Shown here piece by piece: positions 33,910-46,765 of a stretch of DNA of 64,000 nucleotides. A program made the translations under genes and the position numbers. How positions within the stretch are numbered: position 1 is the first letter of the stretch; each line of letters opens with the position of its first letter. Source of the DNA: Schistosoma haematobium (Eukaryota > Platyhelminthes > Trematoda > Strigeidida > Schistosomatidae); NCBI RefSeq assembly GCF_000699445.3, contig NC_067195.1, positions 59,991,591 to 60,055,590 of the forward strand, read 5' to 3'. Under the pieces are notes generated by a model. The model saw nothing but the letters and a program-made list of their open reading frames with translations. It ran no database searches and was not told the origin of the DNA.

Positions 33910-34055
33910 AATCCAGAAAGCTTTGGATTGCTGTCTATTACTAGTAAGGGACTGCTCAAAAGTTCTGATTCACAACTCCACCGGGGATCGAACCAGAGAA
34001 CCTCAGTACTCATGGATAGTTCTTAAGCTCTAGACTACTGAGAAGAGATCCACTG
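33910..34055 (-). mobile_element. Diverged tRNA-derived SINE (family-2 relative)
   Basis: On the minus strand: A-box-like CTCAGTAGTCTAGAGCTTAA, B-box GGTTCGATCCCCGG (33981-33994), then TTGAGCAGTCCCTTACTAG, which aligns with the family-2 ribozyme but has lost the core and the GAAA element. Ends CCAAAGCTTTCTGGATT. Confidence 0.6.
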
Positions 34056-35699
34056 ACAATGATGTGATCAAAACTTGAGGAAGAGTTGAAATGATGAATG
34101 ATTCAATGAAAACGATGTAATGTTGCCAGAGTAAGGAAATATTTATTACTATTTCTTTTTGGATGTATAGATCTGGTTTTAGATGTTTGATCAATATAAC
34201 TGGCAAACTTCAGAAGATTGCGATTCAGTTGTTAATTATTCACCTTGAAAGACTTTAGTGTATCTAATTGACTCCCTGTATCAACGAGATGTCTCGAGAT
34301 GGTCCTGCTGAATGCTTCTAATCCGCTTGACCTTAGACGTTTTGGAATACATTCATTAAGTTTTCATTAAATCGTCGTCATTTTCCTTAATTCATAATTT
34401 TGATTCGAATTAACCGTTTTCAACTTATTCTTTATTACCACTAATCGGTTTCCAGTTACTTCATTACACAATCATCTAAAGTTTGCTATCTCTATGACTT
34501 GTAATCACTAGAGTTGATGCTCTGGAACTTTCCCTCTCGGACTAAATTTATCTGAGACAAAATTTTTATGACCTTCTTAACTGTATTGAAATTTTTGGTA
34601 CATTCTGATACACTTATTCATCTCTAATTACCTTCGCATTTATAATCATGTCGATTTCTATGATGACGTCGATTGTGAAAATCTTATATGTTGTAAGCAG
34701 CTGATGAGAACCTAATGAAACAAAATAAATTCATATTATTATGCACCAATCTTCGTTTTTGTTCTCTTCAAGATTACGAATTAAACATAATATTAGTTTG
34801 CCAATTTGTAATAACGAATGCTATTTATCTTATTTAACTGCTTTTTTATGTATTTCCCCTTGTTCGCAATTTATTGATTATTACTTTTATCATTGTGCAG
34901 ATGTGTAATATTTCAAAATGGGTTTACGTATATTTGTGAAAGATCCTGGATTAAAAACTACCAACAGTTCGGTAGTACGTGTTTAGCTTTCCAATGCGAT
35001 TTACTATGGAACCTGAACATGACAATATGTTATGTTATTCAACATTATTAAAAGGGTTGAATTTAGGGATTAATTCATTGGAAGACTTAGAGTGAATATC
35101 AGTTGCTTAGTCCCGGTTAGCTATAAACGATTGGAAAAATCACATTCACAGGACAAAATTTAAGGCTAATAATCCATTGTTTAGAATTGTCTAACAGATA
35201 ATGTTTATCCGAAAATGTTCAATAATAAATATGGAAAGTAAAGAACGAAGGGAATGGAAAGTGATATGGTAGAGAAAGACTTTCAGATAACTTGTTCTTA
35301 ACGATGATGAAACAGCTTAGACGATTAATTCCCAAATTAGGTCTACATTGAAATGAATTGATACAGCCTCCAAAACTGTCGCACTGTATATACAAAAGAG
35401 CATACATGGTAAGACCTGAAAGGTGAGTCATTATTCTCATCTCTCATCATATGCATCAGAAACTAAGATTAAGAGATCAAACTGTTATCAACAGCATAGT
35501 CTTCTAACATCTACTTAGTAATGGACAAGATGTTAACACTTCAAAGTCATTAAAATTATTACTAAACAAACGAATTAGAACTTCTTACAGTTAACTGAAG
35601 TCATTTCTATTAATAATTTTGGACCAGAATTCTCTATTCAAAAGGATGACATTCTTTCACTCCCTTGGTGAATTCACCTTCCAAAAGTTAGTTTCATAG
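34056..35699. other. Intergenic, nothing recognised
   Basis: 1.6 kb AT-rich; no supported exon, RNA or element. Confidence 0.45.
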
Positions 35700-35878
35700 T
35701 ATCTAATTCCTGGGTTTGAATCCCGCGAGGCGGAGTAGTGGACGCGCACTGCTGAGGAGTTGCACAATAGGAAGAAACGGCCATCCAATGCTTCCAGGTT
35801 TCCCATGATGGTCTAGCTTCGATTGACTCATGATCTCAACTGTTGAAATTACTACAATCACCACAAAACCCCTTCTGA
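35700..35878 (+). mobile_element. Family-2 SINE, 5'-truncated at the B-box
   Basis: B-box GGGTTTGAATCCCGC (35712-35726), ribozyme segment 35744-35800 with intact core CTGAGGA (35752-35758) and GAAA, but helix II is disrupted and helix I has one mismatch (GCACTG/CAATGC). Tail ends CCCCTTCTGA. Confidence 0.8.
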
Positions 35879-36879
35879 AGCCAATTCTTTGTTTGAAATT
35901 CTAAATTTACTTTCTTCAACCTTTCTTACACTTTATTTGAACTTCACTCATTTTAATCTCACAATTTGTTACTTGTTGTTCCTGATAGTTCACTTCCTAG
36001 CTTTGAAAGCTATTTCAGTAACTTGTTTTCATCCATATTTTTTTCAAATTTTCTTCTACAGTTTTCATGTTCTTTAACATATAAATATTTAATCACATGA
36101 ATATGTTTTGTTATGTATCTATTCTTATTGCTTCTTTTATGAATCTTCATTGGTGAGAACTTATTCAATGCCATAATGTGAAGTATGTATGTCGTTTAAT
36201 CTCAAAATAATTATTACTACTTTCTTTTCAAAATGTAAGCAGCTGGAAAGAATTAAAGAAATAAATTTACATTATTCTACTACTTGTTTTGTTTTTCCCC
36301 TGCTTAAAATCATTGATAAGAAAAAAATGTCATGGTATTTAACTCTAGTTAACTCACCTTATGGAATTTGTTAGACCAGGTAAAATAAGGTTGGATTTGA
36401 ATAAGAAATAAAGAGAATTTAATGAATAAAATTTTGTTTTCGAATCAATCATTTACCTAAGCCGTAAATTCGTTGTATAAATATGTGTCTATAGAGAGTA
36501 GATAGAGATTAAACCTAAGATTTCAAATATCAAAAGAATGTTGCGTAATGGTCGTAATGGGGAGGACTGAGGATAATTTACCGGTCAAAAATATGTCAGA
36601 TATTTGTCTACTTAACAGATATGAAGAAGAAATGAAATACGCAGAGGTTATACCACAACTGAATGATAATCGTAAAAAATTGTTAGGGGGTGAAGATAAC
36701 TTTCTAAACATATTTCAGAACACTGAGGATGGTTTTTAAAACGAGAATGTAAGCCGATCAGTAGTCCAATTCAAGAGAAACACATCAACTCTGGGTACGT
36801 TACTTCTAAGGAATCGTCTTCACAGTATAGTGAAACTAATGGGAGGTCTAGTCAAAAACCTATGCGCTATTGAGGGGTC
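35879..36879. other. Intergenic, nothing recognised
   Basis: AT-rich; a 62-63-codon overlap of opposite frames at 36523-36739 looks like chance. Confidence 0.45.
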
Positions 36880-36889
36880 GGCAACTCAT

Positions 36890-38800
36890 TAATTCAAACC
36901 CAAACTCCTCAGTTTTCAGTAATAGGGATAGTAGGTCGAAGGATCTATATTAATCCCTGTAGCTTGTTTTCCAGTGAGGATCCAATTTCTCTTTGAAAAT
37001 GTCCACAGATGGAGCTGTTACCAATTGTTTGGGTAAAGCGTTCAAGACATTTACCACTCGATGAGAAAAACAGAACCCTACTCTAAGTCTGTTAAATCAT
37101 AGATTCCGAACCTTCTTAATGTGGTCTCAAAGATGATTAGTTCTAAAGAAAAGAAACAGATAAGAAGTGTTAACACCCGAATCGTTATTACAAATGTATG
37201 GAATGCCATTGTGAGGTCACCTCACGTCCTACAATAAGATAGGGAGCAAGGGTTTGAGAGTTTTCAGTAATCTTCGTAAGGGAGTTTAAAGAGATCCATC
37301 ACTAGCTTGTTTCTTAACATTAAACATGCCAGACTGTGTCAGTGTTCTTAATAAAACATGGGCAAGCTCCTATTTTGGGGTACATAACTTTTGACCATCT
37401 TCCATTCAGATAGTGTTCCGTTGATCGTCACCCTCTATCTTTGGCCACGGAGGAAGTCTCTTATCCACTCTTGTACGGAGCCTGTTATTTAAAATCGCAA
37501 GAGTTTTTTCACAAACCCTCAGTGAGAAACCTTATCAAAAGCTTTGTTAAAATCGGCGAATATCACACCAACAGATAAGCCATTGTCTCGGGCTGATTTC
37601 CGGTTCTCTTTTGCAATTATTAAGTTATTTAAGCATGAATGCTCATCCCAAAACCCATGTTTCTCAGGAATTAACGGGTTTATGATTCCACATTGCCCGA
37701 ATTTTATTTTCAAGTAACTTATTCATTATGTTGGTTAAACCAGTAGGTCGGTAGTTAGGCACGATCCGTCTCTTGCCATGCTTAAATATACAGCTGACTA
37801 CAGCATCTTTCCAATCCCTAGGGAGTTGAGTTTGGGAAAGCGACATGTTGAACAGTATTGTGGCTGGTTTTGAAATAGTGACCGCGAGAGGTGACTGCAA
37901 TCGTCAGTGTAGCCTGTTAGGACCCGGTGGCTTACTAGATATGAGGTTATCGAGCAATTAAAGAACAGCTTTCTCACTTACATGTATAGATCCCACAGCT
38001 GCTATCTCAGTAATGTGGTTATGAGAATTGTTGTTAGCAATGCAATTTTTGTGCAACAACAATGAAGAAATTCCATCAGTACGTCTTGTTCTTCATTTAA
38101 TATACGAAAACAATTGTTTTCTGAAAATACAGCTGTCTTATGCCAGTTTTCTTTCGTAAGTTGTGTGGCATCTAGCTATGGTCTTTTAACATATGTACAA
38201 GATTTTTCAGTACTCACGCTTACATGATTCATGACCTGCTGACAAGAACAAGTTTCAGAAGCGATTCCCATACCTCGGCAGCTTTCGCCTTTCCTTATCG
38301 ATCCATGGAGGGCAATGTGGTGGCTTTCGTATTGATCATGGGATGGATATTAATGCTTCGGGTTCGAATATGACTTGGAACGTATTCCGTTCATCTTCAA
38401 CTAAACCTTGTGCATCGACTGACTAATCTTTTGAGGTAGCACAACCTCTGACTGCCGTAGTGTTAGCACTACAGATATTGTGACGGCTTTGAGCAGGTAC
38501 ATATTGTAATGTCCGAAACCTAAAGTACAGTATGACTTAATAAATTTTTTCTAGTGAGAAGAGATACCGGTGAATTCACCACGTTGGTGTGTAGAGACAA
38601 GGTTCAACAGTGGCTCCATCACTTTTAATACAAATGTATTATGCAACGATTGGAGAACAGTCTAAATCTAAGATGAGCTACGTTTCTATGACAACAATTA
38701 TATCTGGACTTAATTCATCCGCCATCAAACCTAGCTTGGATGTTTCATTTTTAAGATTACGAGGGTTTGTGCAGCACACCTTTAAAATGTTTTTCGAATC
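36890..38800 (-). mobile_element. Decayed CR1/jockey-like non-LTR retrotransposon
   Basis: A second non-LTR class, minus oriented. From right to left: endonuclease start at about 38650-38790 (CCTNPRNLKNETSKLG... LSPDIIVVIET, then a stop where W is expected); a basic linker region; RT at 37664-37900 (LSQTQLPRDWKDAVVSCIF, NYRPTGLTNIMNKLLE) continuing in another frame at 37519-37713 (KHGFWDEHSCLNNL, motif A FADFNKAFDKVSH); and the ORF end at about 36950-37090 (VVNVLNALPKQLVTAPSVD, FKEKLDPHW). Several frameshifts and stops, and about 1 kb missing relative to a full ORF2. LPRDWK and DFNKAFD mark the CR1/jockey lineage (schistosome SR1 belongs there, from memory). Confidence 0.85.
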
Positions 38801-38929
38801 ACTCGTTCTTCTCATCCGATTCAATGAGTGAATCTAAAAAGCTGTTGCGATAGCTTGCTGTTGATACTCATGTTTTTTATTATATCTTGTACTTCGAAAG
38901 GTTCGAATGGTTTTCCCGTGGAGTGAGCT

Positions 38930-39180
38930 GTAAATGTTAATATGTTAAGGTTGGAGGTGATAAGGTTAAGAGTATTAAGTTTAGGGGTAATGATTTGGGA
39001 GTTTTAAGGTAATGATCTAGGTTTATATAGTTTTAAGTTTAGAAGCTAGGGTTAAGGAATGGCAAAGTTAGAATCATTAAGATTAGGAGCTAGTGTTTAG
39101 GAGTATTAAGGTCAGGAGTTATGGTTAAGACATTTTAGGGTTAGGAGATCAGTTTTAAAAGATGTAGAACTGAGCGTTAT
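38930..39180. repeat. Degenerate G/T-rich repeat tract
   Basis: About 250 bp almost without C on the + strand, built from variants of GGTTAAG, AGTATTAAG, TTTAGGGGTAA and TTTTAGGGTTAGGAG. Spacing is irregular, roughly 20-35 bp. Confidence 0.6.
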
Positions 39181-39689
39181 GGTTTATTCTTATTACAAAA
39201 CTGTAATCTCTAGCCTAGGTTATTGATATTTAGCTCTAATAAGTTTATGAATGATTCTAAAACTCCTAACCTTCAGTAATAATATTACTTTTAGTGGTCT
39301 TACATGAAACTAGCATTTTGGTTAGCTATTTTTGATTGATTTATCTCAAGGTTTTACCGTTAATTTTCATTGATTTTATTTTGTATGGTGTATAAACAAA
39401 TTTCCATAATACTCTATATTAACATACATATAAATATGATGTAAAATATTATATTAAAGTAGGAAACTAGACAGTTGACTCGTATGACATTACTACAGTA
39501 TGAGTATCGGTTCACTGCAAAGTAGTTTTACCTTCTATCTATAATCATATACCAACTATGAGAAAGAATGACACTGATGGCAATATCGATTTTAACCATA
39601 TATGGACATTATATTATTCATTTATGAATTTTCAAATAAATCATAGAATTTAACTTGCAAGTTTCATTCTATTTAAGACATGTTAACTG

Positions 39690-39935
39690 AATGTACATGC
39701 ATCACAGTGATGATCTTCATATTGAGACACAAACTCTGTACTGAGATTAGATGGTGGTTGGAGGTAGTCGACAGGAAACCCTGGACCCGGGTTTCGTGCT
39801 ACTTGGTACTCATCAGCAAGGTGTACCTGTAATCTTGAGGGAACTGGTGCTCCCTGGCGAATTCGATCCCGTGTCACCCAGCTTTACAGTCTGAGACGTT
39901 ACCACTGAGCTATCCGGGCCGCGACTGACCTCCTA
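39690..39935 (-). mobile_element. Family-3 SINE: tRNA-Tyr-like head plus hammerhead
   Basis: On the minus strand: tRNA-like head at about 39855-39920 (GGCCCGGATAGCTCAGTGG with an A-box, ACTGTAAAG in the anticodon-loop position, B-box GGGATCGAATTC), then the ribozyme, then a ~70-nt tail. Neither the head nor the tail matches families 1 or 2. Only copy seen here. Confidence 0.75.
39772..39827 (-). ncRNA. Hammerhead ribozyme, family 3
   Basis: Minus strand: helix I ACCTTG with CAGGGT (six pairs, one G-U), core CTGATGA (complement at 39810-39816), helix II GTAC/GCAC with one A-C mismatch around the loop, GAAA, palindromic helix III ACCCGGGT (39785-39792), GTC cleavage triplet. All invariant core residues are present. 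Confidence 0.78.
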
Positions 39936-42900
39936 TAGGACTGTGATGTAATCACAAACTCAATATCCATGAATTAAAAATGTAATAAACGTTATTTCAT
40001 GAACAGACACTTCACAGATATGATGAAATTGATATAATTCATTTATCAGTTAGTTTATGATATGATAACATCCATACATTTTTGAAATTCTATCTATCAC
40101 ACTTAGATACTTTTTTCTTTCAATTATTACCCATCACGTTGTTTTCGTAGTTGATACATAATTTTTTTCACTAATGTTTTGTTTTAGATTACATACTTAT
40201 TTAAGAATCTTCATAATTACAATTACTATATTATCTTTATCCAGGATATAAAATGTTTTATTTTCATTCTTACTAACTAATAAAGTAACAGAATGATGGT
40301 TAAATGTAAGTGTTTACTTATCAAGATGTGTACTGAAGTAAACATTGGGTAGAGAAAGAAGAGTTCAGTAAATGTTTACAAATAATTATTGGCGTGTGTG
40401 TGTATATATGCATACATAGACGACTACTTGAGAAAAGTGCTTAGTTTGCTTTTAACTACCTAGTATCATAGGTAGATATAAAACGATAAAGATCAATTTA
40501 TTATATTGAAACATTATAATGAATTAACCAATAGTGATAATGAGAATATTAATATGTACTATTGTGGAAATACATTCATGAGGATATAGTGTTCTAAACA
40601 ATATAGGTAACGCCATAGATATACATCTCTTAGTCACCATTTAGAAATAACTAATAAAATATTATAAACACTATGAACTGATTTCCTTATAAATTTACTT
40701 AGCCAGATGTGTACTTTAAGTTTAGAATTTTGATAAGAGACCTTTTAATACCATCCTAGTTATTATCAACAGATTGTCACTTTAAAGTAGAGTGAATAAT
40801 AAATTCATATCTAGAAATGTACTGCATAATTTAACTTGATCTAAGCCCTAAAGTATTAGATAAATTAACAAAGGATAAAAGACACTAAGATGATTGCAAT
40901 ATAATCACTTGATGAATTAAATCATCACCGACAGTAAAAAAAGTTATCGATAGTTTTGGTTACTGATCAGGCAATAGATGCTCATAGTAAAAAAAAACTT
41001 TAGTACAAGTGAATCGGTAGTTAGTCAGCCAAAAAATATTTTTATTTATGGGGGATTAAGCAGTAAGAAGTTTTACTGAGGATTTTGAAGTGGGAAGATG
41101 TATTTCTAAATTTATATGGCTGATTCACTGATATTAAAAATGACAATCATTCAATTTTGGCCCATAATTCTAAGTATGTTGTGATAGTTGCATTACATAA
41201 ACATATTACTATTAATCCCATCTATGAAAATAAATACGGATTGTTGAAGTGTTTTTGCCAGAGGCGAAATATCTATTCAAAAAATAGCTAGTTTTCAGTA
41301 AACTGAATTATCGACAAATAAATATTAGAAAAATTATTTATAACCAGAGCAAATAAGCCTATGCGTAAGCGTATCCTTTTAACGATTTCATCGTAAATAA
41401 CTATTTTCAACTAGATTAAAGCGTGAAGTAAATGATGATTTTTGTTTGCATTCTAGCATTTCGTAATACGTCACTGTTTGATTTATAGGGAAAATACCAT
41501 CATTTCAACACACTCCTTGTTGAAGAACATTTAAATCTACAATACTGTTCATCTTAATGGTCAATAGAAACTATATGCATGGCCGTATTAGATTATATCA
41601 ATATGTGGATCTTTAATTTATCAAAGTGAGAAGGAGATAGACGTTAAATGAATGATTAAAACGAAGTGAAATTAAACTAAGGAAGAGTTAACGTGTATGA
41701 TTATGTCAAGAATATGTGGAGAAGAATCGATGATTACTTTAACTACAGTTCCCTCAGTTCATATTCTGTCAAATACTATTTCCTTGTTTGTTATTTCCAA
41801 TGTATATATTAAATAAAGAATGATGAAAGATCAGCTAGAGTACATTTCATAATTAGTATATTTATTATCCATAGTTCTGGGTATGATCTGATTTTGTATC
41901 TAGAGCAAGTACTCATCTTAACAATTTGATTACCCTCATGGAAATCGACAACAAAGTAGTTTTCCTATAATAGATTAACTTCAGCTTGCTTACAAATCGA
42001 AACTAGAGCAGTGTTGTGCAAATGTTTCTTCTGATACTTCACATTAGAAAACAATCAAAATACTTTACAGCACAGGTGGATGCCATTAAAAATGTCATGT
42101 TCATCACACAGAGGAGTTCGGATAACAAAATGGTCGAAATGTTTTACAAATTTGCTAACAACTTTATATTCCATTGCATTGAATGTTTCAGTTTCATGGT
42201 GAAATTTTCTACTCATGAAGTATTCAGCAAGCTTTATTCGGTTATCATTTGCTAGACTTGTCTGACTTTTGTGATGAGAAGTGAACATCATTCTGCAGAA
42301 CTTTCATTATTCAATGAAGTTTTAGACTGATCCAATTATTCAGTCTACAAATATGACTTTAAGGATTGGTTGCTCAGATATTCTTTCAAAAAAATCAATT
42401 CATGTATCAATTACAAATCAATGGTATTTTAATTTTGTCATGCAAACGATGATGTCATTTCACAATGAGTTTCATAAAACAGTTATGTTACGCTTGTTTT
42501 TAAATTCAAACAATCTGGTGATCTTTCAACGAATACAGACATAAGTTCCAAGTTTGAGGCTTAGTGAATTTCAGTAGTTTTACAAGTGATGTTAGCCCTA
42601 GACAAGCAGTATCATCATAACCAATTTAGCTGATAGAATAGTCGCTCACATATTACCACGAATTATTTTTAAATGAAGACAATCAAGGTGGTTCGATTTC
42701 ATGTGTTACATATAGAAAACGCTACTGAGATTCATGCACAATAACCTGATTTATCTGCTTGAACATAGTTCACGGCACGGCACTCCTTTTCTTGACCATG
42801 AAATTTCTATTGGATGCTGTTACTTATTCTTTCTTTTCTTTGATCATTAGTTTGTTTTTCCTTATCCCATTCGCATCTCTTCGTTTATATACAAATATTA

Positions 42901-43425
42901 GAAATGAATATTCAATTATATTTTTATTATGCAATGATAATAATAATAATATTAATGATTAATATTATTATTATTTTAATAATTTGATTTTTCTGAGATT
43001 TTATCTACTTTCTGTATTGAACTACCTACTCAGGTCATCATTACTGTTCATATTATCTTAACCGGAGCTATCAATCATACAAGTGTGATCTTATAAATAT
43101 CGTAGTAAATTCACGTAATGTACATCATTGTTATCATTGACTGACAAATAGATTTGATTTATTTAATATTTAGAATAAATGTTTATAAATAGAACTGAGT
43201 GTTGGAGTGAAGTTTGATGGGAATCTAATAGTGAACAATATTTGTTGAAAATCTTCTGTATGAAACCATAACTTTCAATTCTGATCAATTTTTTTCAGTG
43301 TTTTAATATATAGAATATCCAATCAGAAAGTTGCGATTAATTACATAATCAATTATCAAAGAGGAAATGAACGATAGCATAGTTCTCAAGACTTTGTTAT
43401 TTCTTCTTGTATAAAAAAAATAGCG
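39936..43425. other. Intergenic, nothing recognised
   Basis: 3.5 kb AT-rich DNA. A region at 42000-42300 has overlapping open frames of ~78 codons on both strands without any recognisable motif. (TG)n-like GCGTGTGTGTGTATAT at about 40392-40408. Confidence 0.4.
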
Positions 43426-43436
43426 ATGACATAATC

Positions 43437-43705
43437 AGAATGGGTTTTGTGGAGATTTTTAGAAATTTCACTGGTTGAAACCATGAGTCAATTGAAGTTA
43501 GACATTAAAACCGTTGGATGCCGGCTCAGTGGTCTAATGGTTAAGGCGCGCGGAACCAGCAGGTCTTGGGTTCGAATCCCGCGGTGTGCGGGATCGTGGA
43601 TGCGCACTGCTGCGGAGTCCCATACTAGGATGAAACGGCCGTCCAGTGCTTCCAGGTCTTCCACGGTTGTCTAACCTCAATTGACTCATGAATTCAACCA
43701 GTCAA
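43437..43705 (-). mobile_element. Family-2 SINE with clear Pol III head and 11-bp target duplication
   Basis: Flanked by ATGACATAATC (43426-43436 and 43706-43716). The tail end (AGAATGGGTTTTGTGG) is at the left; the right end (complement of a TGAATTCATGAGTC-type arm) pairs with sequence ~32 nt in from the left. The central head reads on the + strand: A-box GGCTCAGTGGTCTAATGG (43523-43540), B-box GGGTTCGAATCCCGC (43568-43582). The plus-strand ribozyme at 43593-43645 has an intact helix I (GCACTG/CAGTGC) and palindromic ACGGCCGT, but the core is CTGCGGA (A6 to C). Confidence 0.88.
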
Positions 43706-43716
43706 ATGACATAATC

Positions 43717-44677
43717 GACAAGCCATAAATTTATTTATTATAACCTAATATTTTTATGTTTTTTTTTGTACGTGACATTTGTTTTCAGTTCTATTCTTTT
43801 TATGTTGTTATCTAATAAACTTACTAAATTATATTCAATTTCAAGCTTCATTTGTTTATATAATTTTATAACCATTATTATAACTGATTGGTTTTCATAA
43901 ATGTTTTATTCTACTATCATATTCCTAACTCTTACAGTTTACATTTGATCAAGCATAAAATACTTGTCGGCTTTCATAATTACCTAATAATTTCACCCCA
44001 TATATATATTCTCTTTATTCACTAGTTTTATGTATTTCTTAGACTATGTATGCCGTTTTGCCCTCAGTAAATAAAGTTGGTTATTTATTGATTATTTTTT
44101 ATCAACTCTAATAGTATTTATGAAACCAGACAGTTTAACAAGTGATAAGAGACTAGAAGAATTGAATAGTTGTAGTCTCTTTTAAAAAAACTTTATTTTT
44201 CGACCATTTTTTTCAAAATTACTAAAAGAACAGATTTCACGATATCACACCATAGGTATAAACTAGTTGGATGTAAATGGCTACTACAGAACTGACTGCC
44301 CAGAAACAGGAGTTTTTAAAAAAATTCTTTTCGAATAGCTGCTAAGTGGCAAAACACGATTATTCAATTGCTGTAAATCGATCATAGCAACTGATAGGTG
44401 TTTATTAAGAAATTGTCGGCCAATTCGATGTAGGTGTTTGCACAGAAAGTGAGAACACTTGGAACTCTTAACTGATATTGAAAGTATTATGCAATGTGAT
44501 TTTGATGACCATGGAAGTAATTGGTCCAGATCACTAGTAGATAGGCCTTATATAAGCCAGTAGGACTGTTGAATAACTTTTATTCCTATCTTTTAATTAT
44601 ATTTTTCTTAGACTATTTATTTTAACATAGCATGCGAATGGTAATGATTCTGCCTTCATGTATATTTCTTTCTGCTA

Positions 44678-44731
<54 letters not shown>

Positions 44732-45835
44732 CTGAGAAATCTGAACGAGCGAATAACCGTATAACTCATTAATCACAGTATTAGTAGTAGATGGTAAAAG
44801 TCATGATATTTATAATCATAATGAGAAATGGATTGTGTATATGTAAGTGGTTCACAGAATGTTTATAACTGGAAAATAGATATAAAGCTAATAAATCAGC
44901 AGAAACAATGCATCAATTCATGCGAACAAAGTTACTTAAGTCAGGCCGGAAACAGTTCTAAATTAAAAGTGATAAGGTAAATAAAAGGAAATTTAGTGAA
45001 GACAAATCGATTATTAAACGCAGCCAATAGTCTTTGTAAAAATAAAAGCTGCATAATATATCCTACTAATAGTCTAATCGTCGTATCGATTGATGAATAA
45101 TTATTAACCGGTTTAGTTCTTGTGTAATCCTTCGTGGTAATGGCCTAAATGATTTTGTAGTGAACGAGAACACAAGTGGAGACAATCGAATATATTTTTT
45201 TTTAATTTACGGAATATCTTAGTAAAATTTGAGAATCATACAGTAAATACTTCATTTACAAAATTTCAGTCTGTTGTCTCAAACTTGACTGTTCCTTCTG
45301 CAATTATCAGTCAACCATCTCAGACTTCATTTTTCCTTCATTTCCGTACTGATCACTTTCTGTTCCCGTTCTATCCTCCTCTGGCTTTTTGATCTACAGC
45401 ACGACATTCTATTTCTGGCTAGAGTTATATGCTACTTATGTCGATATAAGTAGCATACACTGCAATTTGAAATGGTCTGGGTTATGCATAAATGTTACCT
45501 AGTTGCAGTCAACTGACATAAGACCCTAGATATAAGATATGTATTATATGTCATCTATTATCAGTGAATAACTGGAACACTGAACCGTTACTGAGTGTAA
45601 CGGTAGGCGATACGTGATCCGATTCCATGAAACGTATCAGCTTCTCTAAAATTGAAGATTTATCTTCCTGACAAAGTTCAGCTTTCATTTCAGCGGCTTG
45701 CCTTCGACTACATCCAACTACTTATTATATTCAAATCACTACTTAAATGCCTACTTCAAACTGCCTAATATGAAAGCATCATTTACCAGATATAATATAA
45801 AAGCGGTATTGTTATTGATCAAAGAACATAAATTA
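43717..45835. other. Intergenic, nothing recognised apart from (AT)n
   Basis: AT-rich; a pure (AT)n run lies at 44681-44724. TTATATCGACATAAG near 45430-45455 forms a small palindrome (CTACTTATGTCGATATAAG). Confidence 0.45.
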
Positions 45836-46765
45836 CTAACTTACTTAAGATTGTTACACCTCGTGGAGGAGCACTGACCTCCCATCAGACCTCTTAACCA
45901 AATACTCCTCGACTCTCCTTTCTAACTGATACCATGTCCTATACACTCGTTCATGTCTACCTCTGATTCCAGACGCATTCTGTTCCTCGATTTGCAACTT
46001 TTCCTTCTCCCTTCAACATTACAAGTTGAGGTTTAACTCATAATGCTGTTTCTTGATTCCCTCCATCTATGTCCAATCCATTTCCAGCATCTTTGCATAA
46101 TTTACTCTTCTACTCGAAGTTGACTTGTTCTCTCACACAGTGGCTTGCTAACGATGCTATCTGGTCAACGAACATTGAGTATCTTGTGCAGATCATTGTT
46201 TATAAATACTAGTACATGTTTGATGATGGTTGTGGTAGTTCTCCAAGTTTCAGTTCCGTACAGTAAAACTGTCTTGACATTCGTATTGAAGATTCTGACT
46301 CTGATGTTAACTCACAGTTGCCATGAGTTTCAAGTGTTCTTCAGTTGTAAGAATGTTACATTTGCCTTGCCAACCATTATCCTCACATCTGCATTAGATC
46401 CATCATGCTATCCAAGTCCGTAGAACTTTCCACCTCTTCCAGAGTTTCTCTATCAAGTGGCATTGAGTTGGTGTTCTCTGTGTTGTATTTGTAGATCTTG
46501 GTTTTTCCCTTGTGTATATTGAGACTTACAGATGCAGGGGCTGCTGCTACACTGGTTCTTTCCATCTGCATCTATTTCTGTGTATGAAATGGGAGAGCTA
46601 AGTCATTTGGGAAGTACTAATTGTCTAGTTGCATGTAAACTTTCCATTGTCATCCGTCAGATGTGTAGGTCTTCATAACCCGGTGAAGAAAGGGAAAGAA
46701 TGAGAGTAAGGATCACTGTCTGACTCCGGTCCTTATTTGGAATGTGTCTGTGAGATGTCAGCAAC
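45836..46765 (-). mobile_element. Dead RTE copy; core identical (inverted) to 62044-62709
   Basis: Minus-oriented RTE fragment (subfamily A) from RT motif B to near the 3' end (CTCGTGGAGGAGCACTGACC). It has many stops and frameshifts; intact islands include SVAAAPASVSLNIHKGKTKI (46383-46571). The 666 bp at 45975-46640 match the reverse complement of 62044-62709 with no difference that I can find. Confidence 0.88.

Noticed and set aside
42016..42291. Overlapping ~78-codon frames on both strands
   Set aside because: No recognisable domain, and coding on both strands is implausible; likely chance.
42759..42962. 67-codon hydrophobic + strand frame
   Set aside because: Composition is that of translated AT-rich DNA, ending in an Asn run from AAT repeats; no motif.
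43519..43590. Possible functional tRNA gene (good A and B boxes)
   Set aside because: No cloverleaf with paired acceptor stem; it is the head of a family-2 SINE.
46145..46423. 92-codon + strand frame, identical to one at 62261-62539 on the minus strand
   Set aside because: Antisense shadow inside the duplicated RTE block; identity reflects the DNA block, not a conserved protein.
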